Assembly: GCA_002405835.1 (NCBI GenBank)
Contig: DHMO01000063.1
Location: 11,976-75,975, forward strand
Source of the DNA: Lentisphaeria bacterium UBA4640
GTDB lineage: Bacteria > Verrucomicrobiota > Lentisphaeria > Victivallales > UBA1829
Length of the DNA stretch: 64,000 nucleotides
Direction: 5' to 3'
Shown piece after piece: positions 52,342-60,625 of this stretch. Every line of letters begins with the position of its first letter. The stretch's first letter is position 1. The position numbers and the translations under genes were made by a program. The notes under the pieces were generated by a model. It saw only the letters and a program-made list of their open reading frames with translations, did not search any database and was not told the DNA's origin.

Positions 52342-54378
52342 TCATTTTGCAGAGGAGCCTTTCATCAGCGCACGGGGCATCGTCGGAACCTGCTCGTGCG
52401 AAACGGCGGAGCGAAGCATCTTGTGCACTTCTCTCAACGATTCCACCGGGGCAATCGTGTAAATCACCGGGAGTTCAACATGCCCGGGATCGAACCACCG
52501 CTTTTTATCGCAGTAAACTGCAAGCGGAAGGAAACGGCATTCCCGCACAAGACGCTTGTAGAAAAGGTCGGCGGTTTTCGGTTTGCCGAAAGGATATGCC
52601 CGCATCGAATAAACGCCGCCCGAATAGAGAATCAGCGCTTTCAGCCCCTTGTCCTGTGCAAGCCGCGAAGCCTGCCAAATCATTTCCAGAGCCTGGTCGC
52701 GATAGAGAAAACGGTGGTTCGGATCGGTCATGTAATTGCCGTCGAAAAACGCAAAATCGGGCGAAGTCACAGAGCCCTGCATCTCCATTCCCTTCCAGTA
52801 CATCACGCGCGCGGCATTGTACAGGTGCAGCCCCCGCAGATCGGACGAAAGCGACGGGTCGACCGATTCGCCAAGTTCGCTCAAATAAAGACGCAGCAGC
52901 GACGCCCGGAGCGACGTCGGGCGCAGAATGGCGAGCGCCTCCTCAAAGCGTCCCTCGCGGATCAGGCGGCGCGTTACAATGTCCTCCAGCACCTTGAACT
53001 GCTCCGGCTTCAGCGTCCGGAAACGCGTCGCGGAAAACGCGGAAACATAACGCAGTAAATCCTCCGTCGTCATCATGTGCTCCGCAACCTGCGCGGCGTC
53101 GAGTGCGCTGTTCGCTTTAAGGAAGCAGAAAAGCGCCTGTTCCAGATCGCCTTTTTCCACTTGAATTCCGCCGATGCGCAGCATCACGCTCTTTCGTTCC
53201 GCGGAAAAGGCGCGTCCGGTCTCCTGCGGAGGCTGTTCAAATTTGGATTCGAAACCGAGAGACGCGCCCTCCTCCGCGGGGTTCGTCGAAACGAAACGGA
53301 CGCCGGATTCGTCAATCCGTTTCACCCAGCTGCGCAGATAGCGGAGTTCGGTATCGCGGTCGCCTCTCATGCGTGCAAGATTGGCATAGAGCCAGTCGCT
53401 CAGAACATCCTCTTTTGAAATCTGTTTCAGCCAGCGTTCGCAGAGCTCCGGCTTTCCGGCCTGCCACGCAAGATAGGCCATGCGGGCGGAGTTCGTGAGT
53501 TTAATGTTCTTTTTTTCCACTCTGTCCAGAAATTCCGGCTTGACATAATACCCGACGGAAGTCATCCAGAATGCGGCGTAAAGCTCCCGCAGTTCCGGAA
53601 TCTCCGCCCAGGTTTCATATGCCGCGATTTCCCGCTTGACAACGTAATAAAGCTCTTCCAGATTCCGGATGTCCGGTTCAAGATAATAGCGGTAGAGAGC
53701 AGCAAGAACACGCCCTTCCTTTTTGCGTCCGCGCAGCTCCTGTTTCAGCGTTGCAAAACCGAGTCCGGCGGAATCGGAATACCCCTCGCCGACACGTTTG
53801 CGGCAAAGTTCATGCCACTTGCGGCGTCCCGCTTCATCGCCCTGCGACGCCGCGAGGTTGCCTAGCATGTAGCACGCCCACACCGTGCGGTCGGGCGCAT
53901 TCTGCGGATCGTTGGCGAGCTTCAGCCACTCCTCCGGCGCGACGACAGTTTTTTCCGGATCGCTCGAACGCACGATCTCCCAGCCGCGCAGGAAAAGACG
54001 CAGCTGTTCCGGCAGTTCCGGAACAGCGCTCCAATCCGGAACCTTGCCCGCGCGCGCCTCGTCAAACGCCAGTTTCAGATATGTCTCCGCATTGCCGCCG
54101 GGAACCAGACGCAGAAAATCCATTTTCTCCGCGTCGCGCATGGAGCGTTTCGGACGCGGCGGAGCGAGACGGGCGAGTGAATGCAAATGCGATTCCGGCT
54201 TGTTCCACTCCGCTTTCGCCTCCAGACGCATCAGTTCAAGTTCTTTTGCAAAATTTGCATAAAGATATCCCTCTCCGCCGTTCTCGTATTCTTTAAAGAA
54301 CCATGTGTTCGGGAAATCGGGTCCGCACGCGAAGAGCACGGGTGCGAGCAGAAAAAGCGCAAATATCTGAATTTTCAT
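52342..54378 (-). CDS. Large lipoprotein with helical (TPR-like) repeats
   Basis: 678 residues. The N-terminus MKIQIFALFLLAPVLFACGPDFP is a lipoprotein signal with the lipobox cysteine at residue 18. The rest is alpha-helical with TPR/SEL-like repeats (for example AARVMYWKGMEMQG and LAYLAWQAGKPELCERWLKQ). CGPDFPN just after the lipobox recurs in a family of large lipoproteins partnered with DUF3142 proteins. It overlaps the upstream DUF3142-type gene by four bases and ends at the terminator at 52.3 kb. The role is unknown; cell-surface assembly or glycan binding is a guess. Last gene of the minus-strand unit. Confidence 0.75.
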   Translation of the reverse strand: MKIQIFALFLLAPVLFACGPDFPNTWFFKEYENGGEGYLYANFAKELELMRLEAKAEWNKPESHLHSLARLAPPRPKRSMRDAEKMDFLRLVPGGNAETYLKLAFDEARAGKVPDWSAVPELPEQLRLFLRGWEIVRSSDPEKTVVAPEEWLKLANDPQNAPDRTVWACYMLGNLAASQGDEAGRRKWHELCRKRVGEGYSDSAGLGFATLKQELRGRKKEGRVLAALYRYYLEPDIRNLEELYYVVKREIAAYETWAEIPELRELYAAFWMTSVGYYVKPEFLDRVEKKNIKLTNSARMAYLAWQAGKPELCERWLKQISKEDVLSDWLYANLARMRGDRDTELRYLRSWVKRIDESGVRFVSTNPAEEGASLGFESKFEQPPQETGRAFSAERKSVMLRIGGIQVEKGDLEQALFCFLKANSALDAAQVAEHMMTTEDLLRYVSAFSATRFRTLKPEQFKVLEDIVTRRLIREGRFEEALAILRPTSLRASLLRLYLSELGESVDPSLSSDLRGLHLYNAARVMYWKGMEMQGSVTSPDFAFFDGNYMTDPNHRFLYRDQALEMIWQASRLAQDKGLKALILYSGGVYSMRAYPFGKPKTADLFYKRLVRECRFLPLAVYCDKKRWFDPGHVELPVIYTIAPVESLREVHKMLRSAVSHEQVPTMPRALMKGSSAK

Positions 54379-55487
54379 TCCAGCAGTTCAACTTTCAACT
54401 TTGGCGGTTCATCATTTGAGCGAAGCCACATCGCGGCGGATTCCTCTCCCGGCAGCGGCGCGGGTCCCGTCATGCTCTCCGGAAAAAGCCCGAAGACATG
54501 ACCGGCCTCCGGCTGGAATCCGCCGAAAAAGCCGTAATCATCCGCCCGAAAAATTCCCCGGGAGAAACGCAGAGCGACACGTTCCGCGCCAAGTTCGGCG
54601 ATGTTCTTCACATAGAGTATGTGTAGTCCGTTTTTTGATTTTTTCCAGCGAAATTCCATTTTTTTTTCGATTTTTTCCCCGTCCATGATTTTCTGAAGCG
54701 ACGGACGGTCCAGACAGAGCCGGTCGCCGCGCACCGGAAGGCGGAACCAGATGATTCCGCGTTTCAGTTTCCGGATTTTCCGCACGCACTCCGCGAGCTC
54801 CTCCGGATCCGCGCAAAGCACGGTCCGCTTCCCGCCGCGATGCGCCCTGCCCTGCTCCGCATTCAGTGAAACAAGGCGTCCATCGCGAAAAAACAGCTCG
54901 TAGGCATAGCACGGCAGAGCGACTTTATAAGGAAGATTCAGTTTCTCCGCTCGTTCCAGCGATTCCGCAACCGTGGACATCCGCATCAGCGCCGCTCCCT
55001 TTCGGAAGTCCAGTCCGTGCACCTGAAGCACATAAAAATCAACGTTTTTCGCGAATTCCGGAAACTCTTTCAGTTTCAGATGAACCGGAAGTACGGTCGC
55101 GGAAATGCGTTTCACGCCCTTTGCTTTCAGCGCACGGACAATCTCCGAGTAACGCGCGAATATCCGTTCTGGGCAATCCAGATCAAGCTGGATTTCGGGG
55201 AAATGCGCATCAAAAATCTTCTCCGCAATCTCTTCAGAAGAAAAACGCAGGGCACTTGTGTGAATGCGGTAAACGGGAATCATGCCGCGCGTCATCTTTT
55301 TCTCCGCAAACCCGCGTGGGAAACGCTCCGCCGTCAGTTCACCCTCAAGAAAATAGAACTGCTCCGCCGCGCGTTCGGTGCGGACCGCCTCGCGGACACG
55401 GTCGTTCCAGTTCCGCTGCCAGATATAAAAATCGTCCGCGCAGACGGAAAGCATTGTCAGCCAGAAGATGAAAAGCGCGTTTCTCAC
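54375..55487 (-). CDS. DUF3142-type secreted protein
   Basis: 370 residues with a signal peptide (MRNALFIFWLTMLSVCADDFYIWQRNWNDRVREAV). It has a TIM-barrel-like alternation and the DUF3142 layout: FYFLEGELTAERFPRG, VYRIHTSALRF, FPEIQLDLDCPERIFARY (an acidic barrel motif) and VDFYVLQVHGLDF. The final third is beta-rich. The family is uncharacterised. It overlaps the OppF-like gene upstream and the TPR lipoprotein downstream by four bases each, the usual pairing in other Gram-negatives, so the two probably act together in the periplasm. Confidence 0.75.
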   Translation of the reverse strand: MRNALFIFWLTMLSVCADDFYIWQRNWNDRVREAVRTERAAEQFYFLEGELTAERFPRGFAEKKMTRGMIPVYRIHTSALRFSSEEIAEKIFDAHFPEIQLDLDCPERIFARYSEIVRALKAKGVKRISATVLPVHLKLKEFPEFAKNVDFYVLQVHGLDFRKGAALMRMSTVAESLERAEKLNLPYKVALPCYAYELFFRDGRLVSLNAEQGRAHRGGKRTVLCADPEELAECVRKIRKLKRGIIWFRLPVRGDRLCLDRPSLQKIMDGEKIEKKMEFRWKKSKNGLHILYVKNIAELGAERVALRFSRGIFRADDYGFFGGFQPEAGHVFGLFPESMTGPAPLPGEESAAMWLRSNDEPPKLKVELLE

Positions 55488-56458
55488 TGTTTTCCAAATG
55501 CGAAATGGCAGGCGCAGAAGTGGGCGGGATTCGACGCGGAAGCGGTCAGTTCCGGCTCTTTTTCCGCACAGACCGGACGTGCGAACGGACAGCGCGGATG
55601 AAAGCGGCAGCCGTGCGGCGGATTCAGCGGAGAAGGAACGTCACCGGTCAGAATGATGCGTTTTTTCCGGTTCGGGTCGAGCGTCGGAACTGCGGAGAGC
55701 AGAGCCTGCGTATAGGGGTGTCCCGGGTTCGCGCAAAGCTCCCGCGCGGGCGCGGATTCCACGACTTTCCCGAGATACATCACCATAATTCTCGCGCTGA
55801 TGTGCTCCACCACCGCAAGGTCATGCGCAATAAACAGCATGGCGAACTTTGTCTTCTCCTGAAGTTCCTGAAGCAGATTCACAATCTGCGCCTGAACGCT
55901 GACGTCGAGCGCGGAAACAGGTTCATCCGCAACAATGAATTCCGGTTTCACTGCCAGTGCGCGTGCGATTCCGATGCGCTGGCGCTGTCCGCCGCTGAAC
56001 TGATGAGGATGCCGTCCCGCAAGTTCCGGATTCAGCCCGACCAGCCGCATGAGGTGCGCAACCGATTCCGCGCGCTCCTCCGCATTCTGTTTTGTATGCA
56101 GGCGCAGCGGTTCATCAAGCGCCGCGCCGATCGTCATGCGCGGGTTGAGCGAACCGTAAGGATCCTGAAAAATCATCTGAAAACGTCCGCGCATCTTCCG
56201 CAGTTTCTCTCCGCGGAGCGCACAGAGATCTGTTCCGTTCAGAAAAACCGAACCGGAAGTCGGGTCTTCGAGCCGCACGAGAGCGCGTCCGAGTGTACTT
56301 TTCCCGCAGCCGGATTCGCCGACAAGTCCAAGTGTTTCACCGCGTTCCAGCTGAAACGAAACGCCGTCCACAGCTTTGACGGACCGCGCCTTTCCGAACA
56401 GATGTTCGGGCGGAACAGGATAATATTTCCTCAAATCTGTTACTTCGAGCAGCGGCAT
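55484..56458 (-). CDS. OppF/DppF-type oligopeptide ABC transporter ATPase
   Basis: 324 residues. Walker A GESGCGKST near residues 47-55, signature SGGQRQRIGIARAL, Walker B FIVADEPVSALD, and a C-terminal oligopeptide-transporter extension with the cysteine cluster CRFHPRCPFARPVC...HFCACH, which holds an Fe-S site in some DppD/OppF proteins. It usually pairs with OppD, permeases and a binding protein; none are present here, so this is an orphan ATPase that must work with partners elsewhere. It overlaps the HD-domain gene by 19 bp and the DUF3142 gene by four. Confidence 0.9.
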   Translation of the reverse strand: MPLLEVTDLRKYYPVPPEHLFGKARSVKAVDGVSFQLERGETLGLVGESGCGKSTLGRALVRLEDPTSGSVFLNGTDLCALRGEKLRKMRGRFQMIFQDPYGSLNPRMTIGAALDEPLRLHTKQNAEERAESVAHLMRLVGLNPELAGRHPHQFSGGQRQRIGIARALAVKPEFIVADEPVSALDVSVQAQIVNLLQELQEKTKFAMLFIAHDLAVVEHISARIMVMYLGKVVESAPARELCANPGHPYTQALLSAVPTLDPNRKKRIILTGDVPSPLNPPHGCRFHPRCPFARPVCAEKEPELTASASNPAHFCACHFAFGKQ

Positions 56459-57225
56459 GAGAGACGTTGAGCGGTCGCGGTTAAAATTTCATCAAACACC
56501 GGGTCGGCAGGCAGGAATGCGCGGAGCTTGCCGTAAAAATTCCGTTCCTTCAGAATCCGGCACGATTCCGTGAAATAAATGTCGTTGACCCAGCCGAAAA
56601 GACATGTTTTGAAATCATTTTCGTTGCGGATCATGCGGTACGACGCGGAGCGTCCCGCAAGCACGGCGTCGATAATCTCCCGCGAAACCTCCGTCCCGGC
56701 GTTCTGGCTGAGGCTGATGAGCGATTCATCGCGAATCTCCAGCTCGCCCGAGAAATAACGCAGAACAAGGTCGAGGATTGCGAGCTTGTCCGCATCGCGG
56801 GTCAGGCGCGCGAATTTGAGCGCATACGGGTCAAGCACGCCCTCCGGAATCGCGATTTTGTTGTGGAATTCAACCGCCGCGGCAATAATGATCCGCTGCT
56901 TCGGGGAAAGTTCCTTGAGGAAATCCTGCGCGAAAAGAACACGCACGCCTTCATAGCCGTGGTCAAACTTGGAAAGCGCATCGTTGTAGGTGTTGAAACG
57001 CTTCACCTGCTCGAACCGCGCGACGTCGTGGAACAGCGCGCAGAGGGAAGCAAGAAAGCGATCGTCCGCATTGAACTGACCGCTCTCTTCAATAAGTTCC
57101 GCAAACCGGACCACATCGAAGGTGTGATCCAGTTTGCACTGCATGGCATCGACAAGCGAACCGTCCGCCGCGCGGAAAGTGTCCACATAGGCGTTGAAAC
57201 GGTTCACATAATCGGAAAAGGTCAT
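56440..57225 (-). CDS. HD-domain phosphohydrolase
   Basis: 261 residues. HD motif: H34 in MQCKLDHTFDVVRF, then LCALFHDVARFEQ (HD pair) near residues 63-75 and AVEFHNKIAIPEG near 116, DADKLAILDLVLRYF near 144 with the closing Asp. This is the standard H...HD...D metal site of HD phosphohydrolases acting on nucleotides or phosphoester substrates; the specific substrate is unknown. It overlaps rny by four bases. The rny-HD pairing is not the usual rny-ymdB pairing. Confidence 0.85.
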   Translation of the reverse strand: MTFSDYVNRFNAYVDTFRAADGSLVDAMQCKLDHTFDVVRFAELIEESGQFNADDRFLASLCALFHDVARFEQVKRFNTYNDALSKFDHGYEGVRVLFAQDFLKELSPKQRIIIAAAVEFHNKIAIPEGVLDPYALKFARLTRDADKLAILDLVLRYFSGELEIRDESLISLSQNAGTEVSREIIDAVLAGRSASYRMIRNENDFKTCLFGWVNDIYFTESCRILKERNFYGKLRAFLPADPVFDEILTATAQRLSCRCSK

Positions 57226-58772
57226 TTCGCGTACTCCACGGAACGGGTTTCGCGGATGATTGTGACCTTGATCTGACCGGGATAGTTCATCTCTTTTTCG
57301 ATGCGTCCGCAGATATCGCGCGCCATCACCTGGGCCTGGTTTTCGTTGATCTTTTCGGGCTGGACAACCACGCGGATTTCGCGTCCGGCCTGAAGCGCAA
57401 AGCAGGATTCCACGCCGGGGAAGTCGTTCGCGATCGTCTCCAGCTGTTCCAGACGCTTGAGATAAAGTTCAGTCGTTTCGCTTCGTGCTCCCGGACGGGA
57501 AGCGCTGAGCGCGTCGCAGGCGTTCGTAAGCGCCGCATAAACCGAGGTTCCCTCGACTTCGCCGTGGTGGGCGGCGACGGCGTTGATAACATCCTTCGCC
57601 TCATTGTATTTGCGGAGAATATCTGCACCGATTGCGGCGTGCGTTCCCTCGACTTCGTGGTCAACCGCCTTGCCGATATCGTGGAAAAGACCGATACGGC
57701 GGGCTTTCTGCTCGTCAAGTCCGAGTTCCGCGGCAATTGCGCCCATGAACGCGGCTGTTTCAATGGAGTGTTTCAGCACATTCTGCGAGAAACTGAAGCG
57801 GAAGTGAAGCCGTCCGAGCAGCGGCAGAAGCGCCTTCGGCACGCCCTGAACGGAAGCGTCGAGAACCGCCTTTTCACCGTATTCAAAGAGCTCGTCGTCG
57901 ATTTCCTTGCGGATCTTCTTGACAAGTTCCTCAATGCGGGTCGGGTGAATGCGTCCGTCGGAAATCAGTTTTTCGAGCAGACGGCGCGCGGTCTCCTTGC
58001 GGATCGGATCGAAGCAGGAGATGACAACCGCCTCCGGGGTGTCGTCAATCAGAATATTGACTCCGGTTGCCGCTTCGAGCGCGCGGATGTTGCGGCCTTC
58101 GCGCCCGATGATGCGTCCCTTCATCTCATCATTCGGCAGCGGAATTGTGGCGGTTGTGCGCTCATAGGTGCAGTCGCCTGCATAGCGCTGAATTGCGGAA
58201 ATCATCAGTTTCTGCGATTCGCGTTCGGCGCGCTGCTTTGCCTCGTCGAGCGTGTTGCGGATCAGAATTCCGCATTCGTTTTCAACTTCGCCCTTGAGCT
58301 TTTCGAGAATCAGCCCCTTCGCGGTCTCTCGATCCATTCCGGAAATCCGTTCGAGCTCGGTTACCTGGTTGGCAATCAGCTTTTTGAGTTCCTCATTCTT
58401 GTTCGCCAGACGCTCTTTCGCGGCTTCAAGATCGTGCTCCTTCTTTTCGAGATTGCGGACCTTGGCGTCGAGAGAATCCTCTTTGCGGGTGATGTTTTCC
58501 TCTTTCTGAGCAAGACGTTTCTCCGCGGAGAGCTGTTCGCGGCGGCGGTCGCGGATCTCATCCTCGAATGCCTCTTTGAGTTTGACGACATCCGCCTTTG
58601 CGGTTACACGCGCTTCGCGGAGGATCTGATCGGCCTCCTTCTGGGCGTCGCGCTTGAGTTTTTCATTTTCAGCCGCCACTTTCGACCCGGTGGCTTTCGC
58701 GACCGCGACGCAAACGAGGTAGCCGATGATGCATCCGCCTGCGAGAGCGGCGATAATCCATACAGCATTCAT
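57222..58772 (-). CDS. rny: Ribonuclease Y
   Basis: 516 residues. An N-terminal membrane anchor (VWIIAALAGGCIIGYLVCVAVAKATG) is followed by a long coiled coil (residues 30-190), a KH domain (ATIPLPNDEMKGRIIGREGRNIRALEAATGVNILIDDTPEAV) and an HD domain with RIGLFHDIGKAVDHEVEGTHA near residues 345-365. RNase Y starts mRNA decay at the inner membrane in many bacteria lacking RNase E. Length and order match the family. It is 14 bp after the formyl-THF ligase and overlaps the HD gene. Confidence 0.96.
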   Translation of the reverse strand: MNAVWIIAALAGGCIIGYLVCVAVAKATGSKVAAENEKLKRDAQKEADQILREARVTAKADVVKLKEAFEDEIRDRRREQLSAEKRLAQKEENITRKEDSLDAKVRNLEKKEHDLEAAKERLANKNEELKKLIANQVTELERISGMDRETAKGLILEKLKGEVENECGILIRNTLDEAKQRAERESQKLMISAIQRYAGDCTYERTTATIPLPNDEMKGRIIGREGRNIRALEAATGVNILIDDTPEAVVISCFDPIRKETARRLLEKLISDGRIHPTRIEELVKKIRKEIDDELFEYGEKAVLDASVQGVPKALLPLLGRLHFRFSFSQNVLKHSIETAAFMGAIAAELGLDEQKARRIGLFHDIGKAVDHEVEGTHAAIGADILRKYNEAKDVINAVAAHHGEVEGTSVYAALTNACDALSASRPGARSETTELYLKRLEQLETIANDFPGVESCFALQAGREIRVVVQPEKINENQAQVMARDICGRIEKEMNYPGQIKVTIIRETRSVEYAK

Positions 58773-58785
58773 TGAATTTTCCTCA

Positions 58786-59409
58786 TCATTTCATTGTTTC
58801 CGCCTCCGCCGGAGCCTGCGGCTTCTGCGCGGAAGCGTCGTTTCTGCAGCGCCGGACAGCGGATTCCGTAACGACCAGATCAAGCGGGACGTCATGAACT
58901 TCCACCGGCAGCACAGGGCACTGCTGACATTCATAGAAGACGCCGAGTGCCGCAGCGCGTCCTCTTTCCTTCAGGATTCTGTCATAAATTCCCCCGCCGC
59001 GTCCGAGACGGTTGAGCTTGTCATCGAACGCCACGCCGGGAACCAGATACAGCACGTTTTCAGCCGGAATAAATCCGCTCAGGGGACGGGAGGAAATCGG
59101 TTCGAGCAGCCCCCATTTTCCGGGAGCAAGAGAATCGAGATCCGCCAGATCCACAAAAGAGAGAATATATTCGTTTCCGTTCCATTTTGGCAAACAGGCA
59201 CGGCGACCTTTTTTCAGAGCGGAGCGGATGATGGGAAGCACATCGGGTTCGGTACCGTCCGTCACATATCCTGTGACGACTGCGGCGTTCCGGAATTCCG
59301 GCAGCTCCTCCACCTTCCGTGCGATTGCGGAATCTGCCGCATTTCGCTTTTCCGGGGGAATATCCGCCCTGAGTTTCAAATATTCTCTGCGCAGTGACTT
59401 TTTATCCAT
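58786..59409 (-). CDS. 5-formyltetrahydrofolate cyclo-ligase
   Basis: 207 residues. MDKKSLRREYLKLRADIPPEKRNAADSAIARKVEELPEF is the usual start; the nucleotide and folate site is LVPGVAFDDKLNRLGRGGGIYDRIL near residues 120-144, and the C-terminal VPLDLVVTESAV matches. It turns 5-formyl-THF into 5,10-methenyl-THF using ATP. The frame runs on to 59496 in the same phase, but homologues start at ATG 59409 and the upstream sequence is the probable 6S RNA. This 6S-ligase order (ssrS-ygfA) is conserved in many Gram-negatives. Confidence 0.9.
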   Translation of the reverse strand: MDKKSLRREYLKLRADIPPEKRNAADSAIARKVEELPEFRNAAVVTGYVTDGTEPDVLPIIRSALKKGRRACLPKWNGNEYILSFVDLADLDSLAPGKWGLLEPISSRPLSGFIPAENVLYLVPGVAFDDKLNRLGRGGGIYDRILKERGRAAALGVFYECQQCPVLPVEVHDVPLDLVVTESAVRRCRNDASAQKPQAPAEAETMK

Positions 59410-59448
59410 TGAGCAGAGCCTTCTTGAAGAATCCGGATCGGGAGGAAC

Positions 59449-59621
59449 GGGCTGAGGAGCCAGGCGGATTTGTCCGAACGCCCTTGACGGCGGCACGGTA
59501 AGTTCCGCCAGCCGCCGAAAAGTTCAACATTTCCATACACTGCTCCTTCGCTCCCGGCAGGAACGGAGCGATGCGCGAGACTGTACGTTCAGCGGGACCG
59601 GACCGCGTTGGCGGGTCAAGC
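59449..59621 (-). ncRNA. ssrS: Probable 6S RNA
   Basis: About 173 nt directly before the formyl-THF ligase, the usual position of 6S RNA, which binds RNA polymerase in stationary phase. By eye the ends fold as one interrupted rod: GGCTTGA (59621-59615) with TCAGCC (59454-59449), then GCCA/TGGC, GCGG/CCGC, GTCC/GGAC and GAACG (59589-59585) with CGTTC (59479-59475). A terminal hairpin (59569-59564 with 59553-59548) and a small stem on the 3' side of the bubble (59515-59510 with 59493-59488) fit the 6S plan. Sequence identity to known 6S is not checked. Confidence 0.5.
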
Positions 59622-59915
59622 CTATTGAATGAGTACGGGACTCATGGTCGTTTTCCGTTATCTGCCGTAAAAAAATCCCTTTATCCGCTTGCGGATTCGG
59701 GTCTTGGGTTACGACTATATCAACGTCCGGACGAGCCGGACTCCTTATACCCCTTATAATAACCTTAAAATTGAAAAATAAAAGTGCTGAAATGAAATTT
59801 TTTTGCAACTTTTTTAAGTGATGGACAGCGTCCTGCGGAAAATATCGGATTTTTTTAAGAAACGAGCTTGTATTTTTCAGAAAACGGGATATGTTATAAA
59901 GCATCATGACTCAAT
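59622..59915. other. Intergenic region upstream of the probable 6S RNA and the tRNAs
   Basis: 294 bp without a convincing gene. It has three short perfect stems (59628-59633 with 59639-59644; 59682-59687 with 59690-59695; 59725-59730 with 59736-59741) on a GC-rich part, then an AT-rich stretch (59760-59870). These may belong to the 6S leader. An extended -10 (TGTTATAAA, 59892-59900) lies 16 bp before the tRNA-Thr gene. Confidence 0.5.
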
Positions 59916-59990
59916 GCCAGCTTAGCTCAGGGGTAGAGCTACGCACTTGTAATGCGTAGGTCCTCGGTTCAAATCCGAGAGCTGGCTCCA
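59916..59990 (+). tRNA. tRNA-Thr (anticodon UGU)
   Basis: A full cloverleaf. The acceptor GCCAGCT (59916-59922) pairs with AGCTGGC (59980-59986), the anticodon loop is CTTGTAA with TGT at 59948-59950, the T-loop is TTCAAAT, and CCA is encoded (59988-59990). Confidence 0.95.
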
Positions 59991-60005
59991 TCCTTTTTAT
60001 TGTGC

Positions 60006-60091
60006 GCCAAAGTGGCGGAATGGCAGACGCACTAGACTCAAAATCTGGCGCTGGCGACAGCATGAGGGTTCGAGTCCCTCCTTTGGCACCA
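60006..60091 (+). tRNA. tRNA-Leu (anticodon CAA)
   Basis: A class II tRNA with a long variable arm. Acceptor GCCAAAG (60006-60012) pairs with CTTTGGC (60081-60087), anticodon CAA at 60039-60041, T-loop TTCGAGT, and encoded CCA (60089-60091). Fifteen bp after tRNA-Thr. Phage-like genes follow 0.5 kb downstream, so its 3' end is a candidate integration site. Confidence 0.95.
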
Positions 60092-60382
60092 CCTATTTAG
60101 CCTCAAATTTTACGATTTACACCGATTTCTTTAAAATGCAAAAGATTCCTATTTTATCGTCGTTTTATAACCTTTTTCTTCGAATAGCCGGATAAAAACC
60201 GGATAAAAAAAATCAAGGACTTTGTTTTAAAATAAAAAATAGAAATTTCTGCACTCTATGAAAAATAAAGCACGTATTTTATGCGACACAGAATTGCACT
60301 TTTTCTGAGAAAAGCATGGAAAAAGGAGGCGGGGGTGAGTGATTTTTCCGCGCTCTCGTTTTTTTCTCTCTCCTTCTTGCTC

Positions 60383-60410
60383 TTGAAAAATCGCACCAAT
60401 GGTGTAAATT
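60383..60410 (+). promoter_or_regulatory. Candidate promoter of a structured intergenic RNA
   Basis: TTGAAA (60383-60388), a 16-bp spacer and TAAATT (60405-60410). Transcription would start near 60417, right where the inverted-repeat structure begins. Confidence 0.45.
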
Positions 60411-60417
60411 ACTTCGC

Positions 60418-60592
60418 CGAATCACGAGTCGGTCGCCGCTACGGAAGGATTACCAGTCCTTGGCGCAAATATGATAAAACCGTAGCGATAGTCTGGAACA
60501 GGTGGTGCTGCCCAGATGAACGGACTCGTGATCCTTCGCTACGGTCTTTCCGGCTTTGCCGCGAGGAGATCGTGTATTTTCCTCGCGGCAAG
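60418..60592 (+). ncRNA. Structured candidate RNA of unknown family
   Basis: Nested perfect inverted repeats form a three-way junction: the outer stem 60421-60430 with 60523-60532 (10 bp), an arm 60437-60444 with 60480-60487 (8 bp) containing a smaller stem 60445-60449 with 60457-60461, and a second arm 60492-60496 with 60512-60516. An 11-bp hairpin follows (60556-60566 with 60581-60591). A candidate promoter lies just upstream. No long T-run follows, so the 3' end is uncertain. On the other strand it would be the 3' end of the methylase transcript. The remaining parts of the 60092-60625 gap are AT-rich with nothing I can name. Confidence 0.5.
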
Positions 60593-60625
60593 ACCATCAT
60601 AAATTTACATTGTTTCCCCGATTTT

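Noticed and set aside
59524..59907. 127-codon minus-strand frame upstream of the formyl-THF ligase
   Set aside because: It covers the probable 6S RNA and its leader; the translation has no domain, and the ligase start at 59409 is the homologous one.
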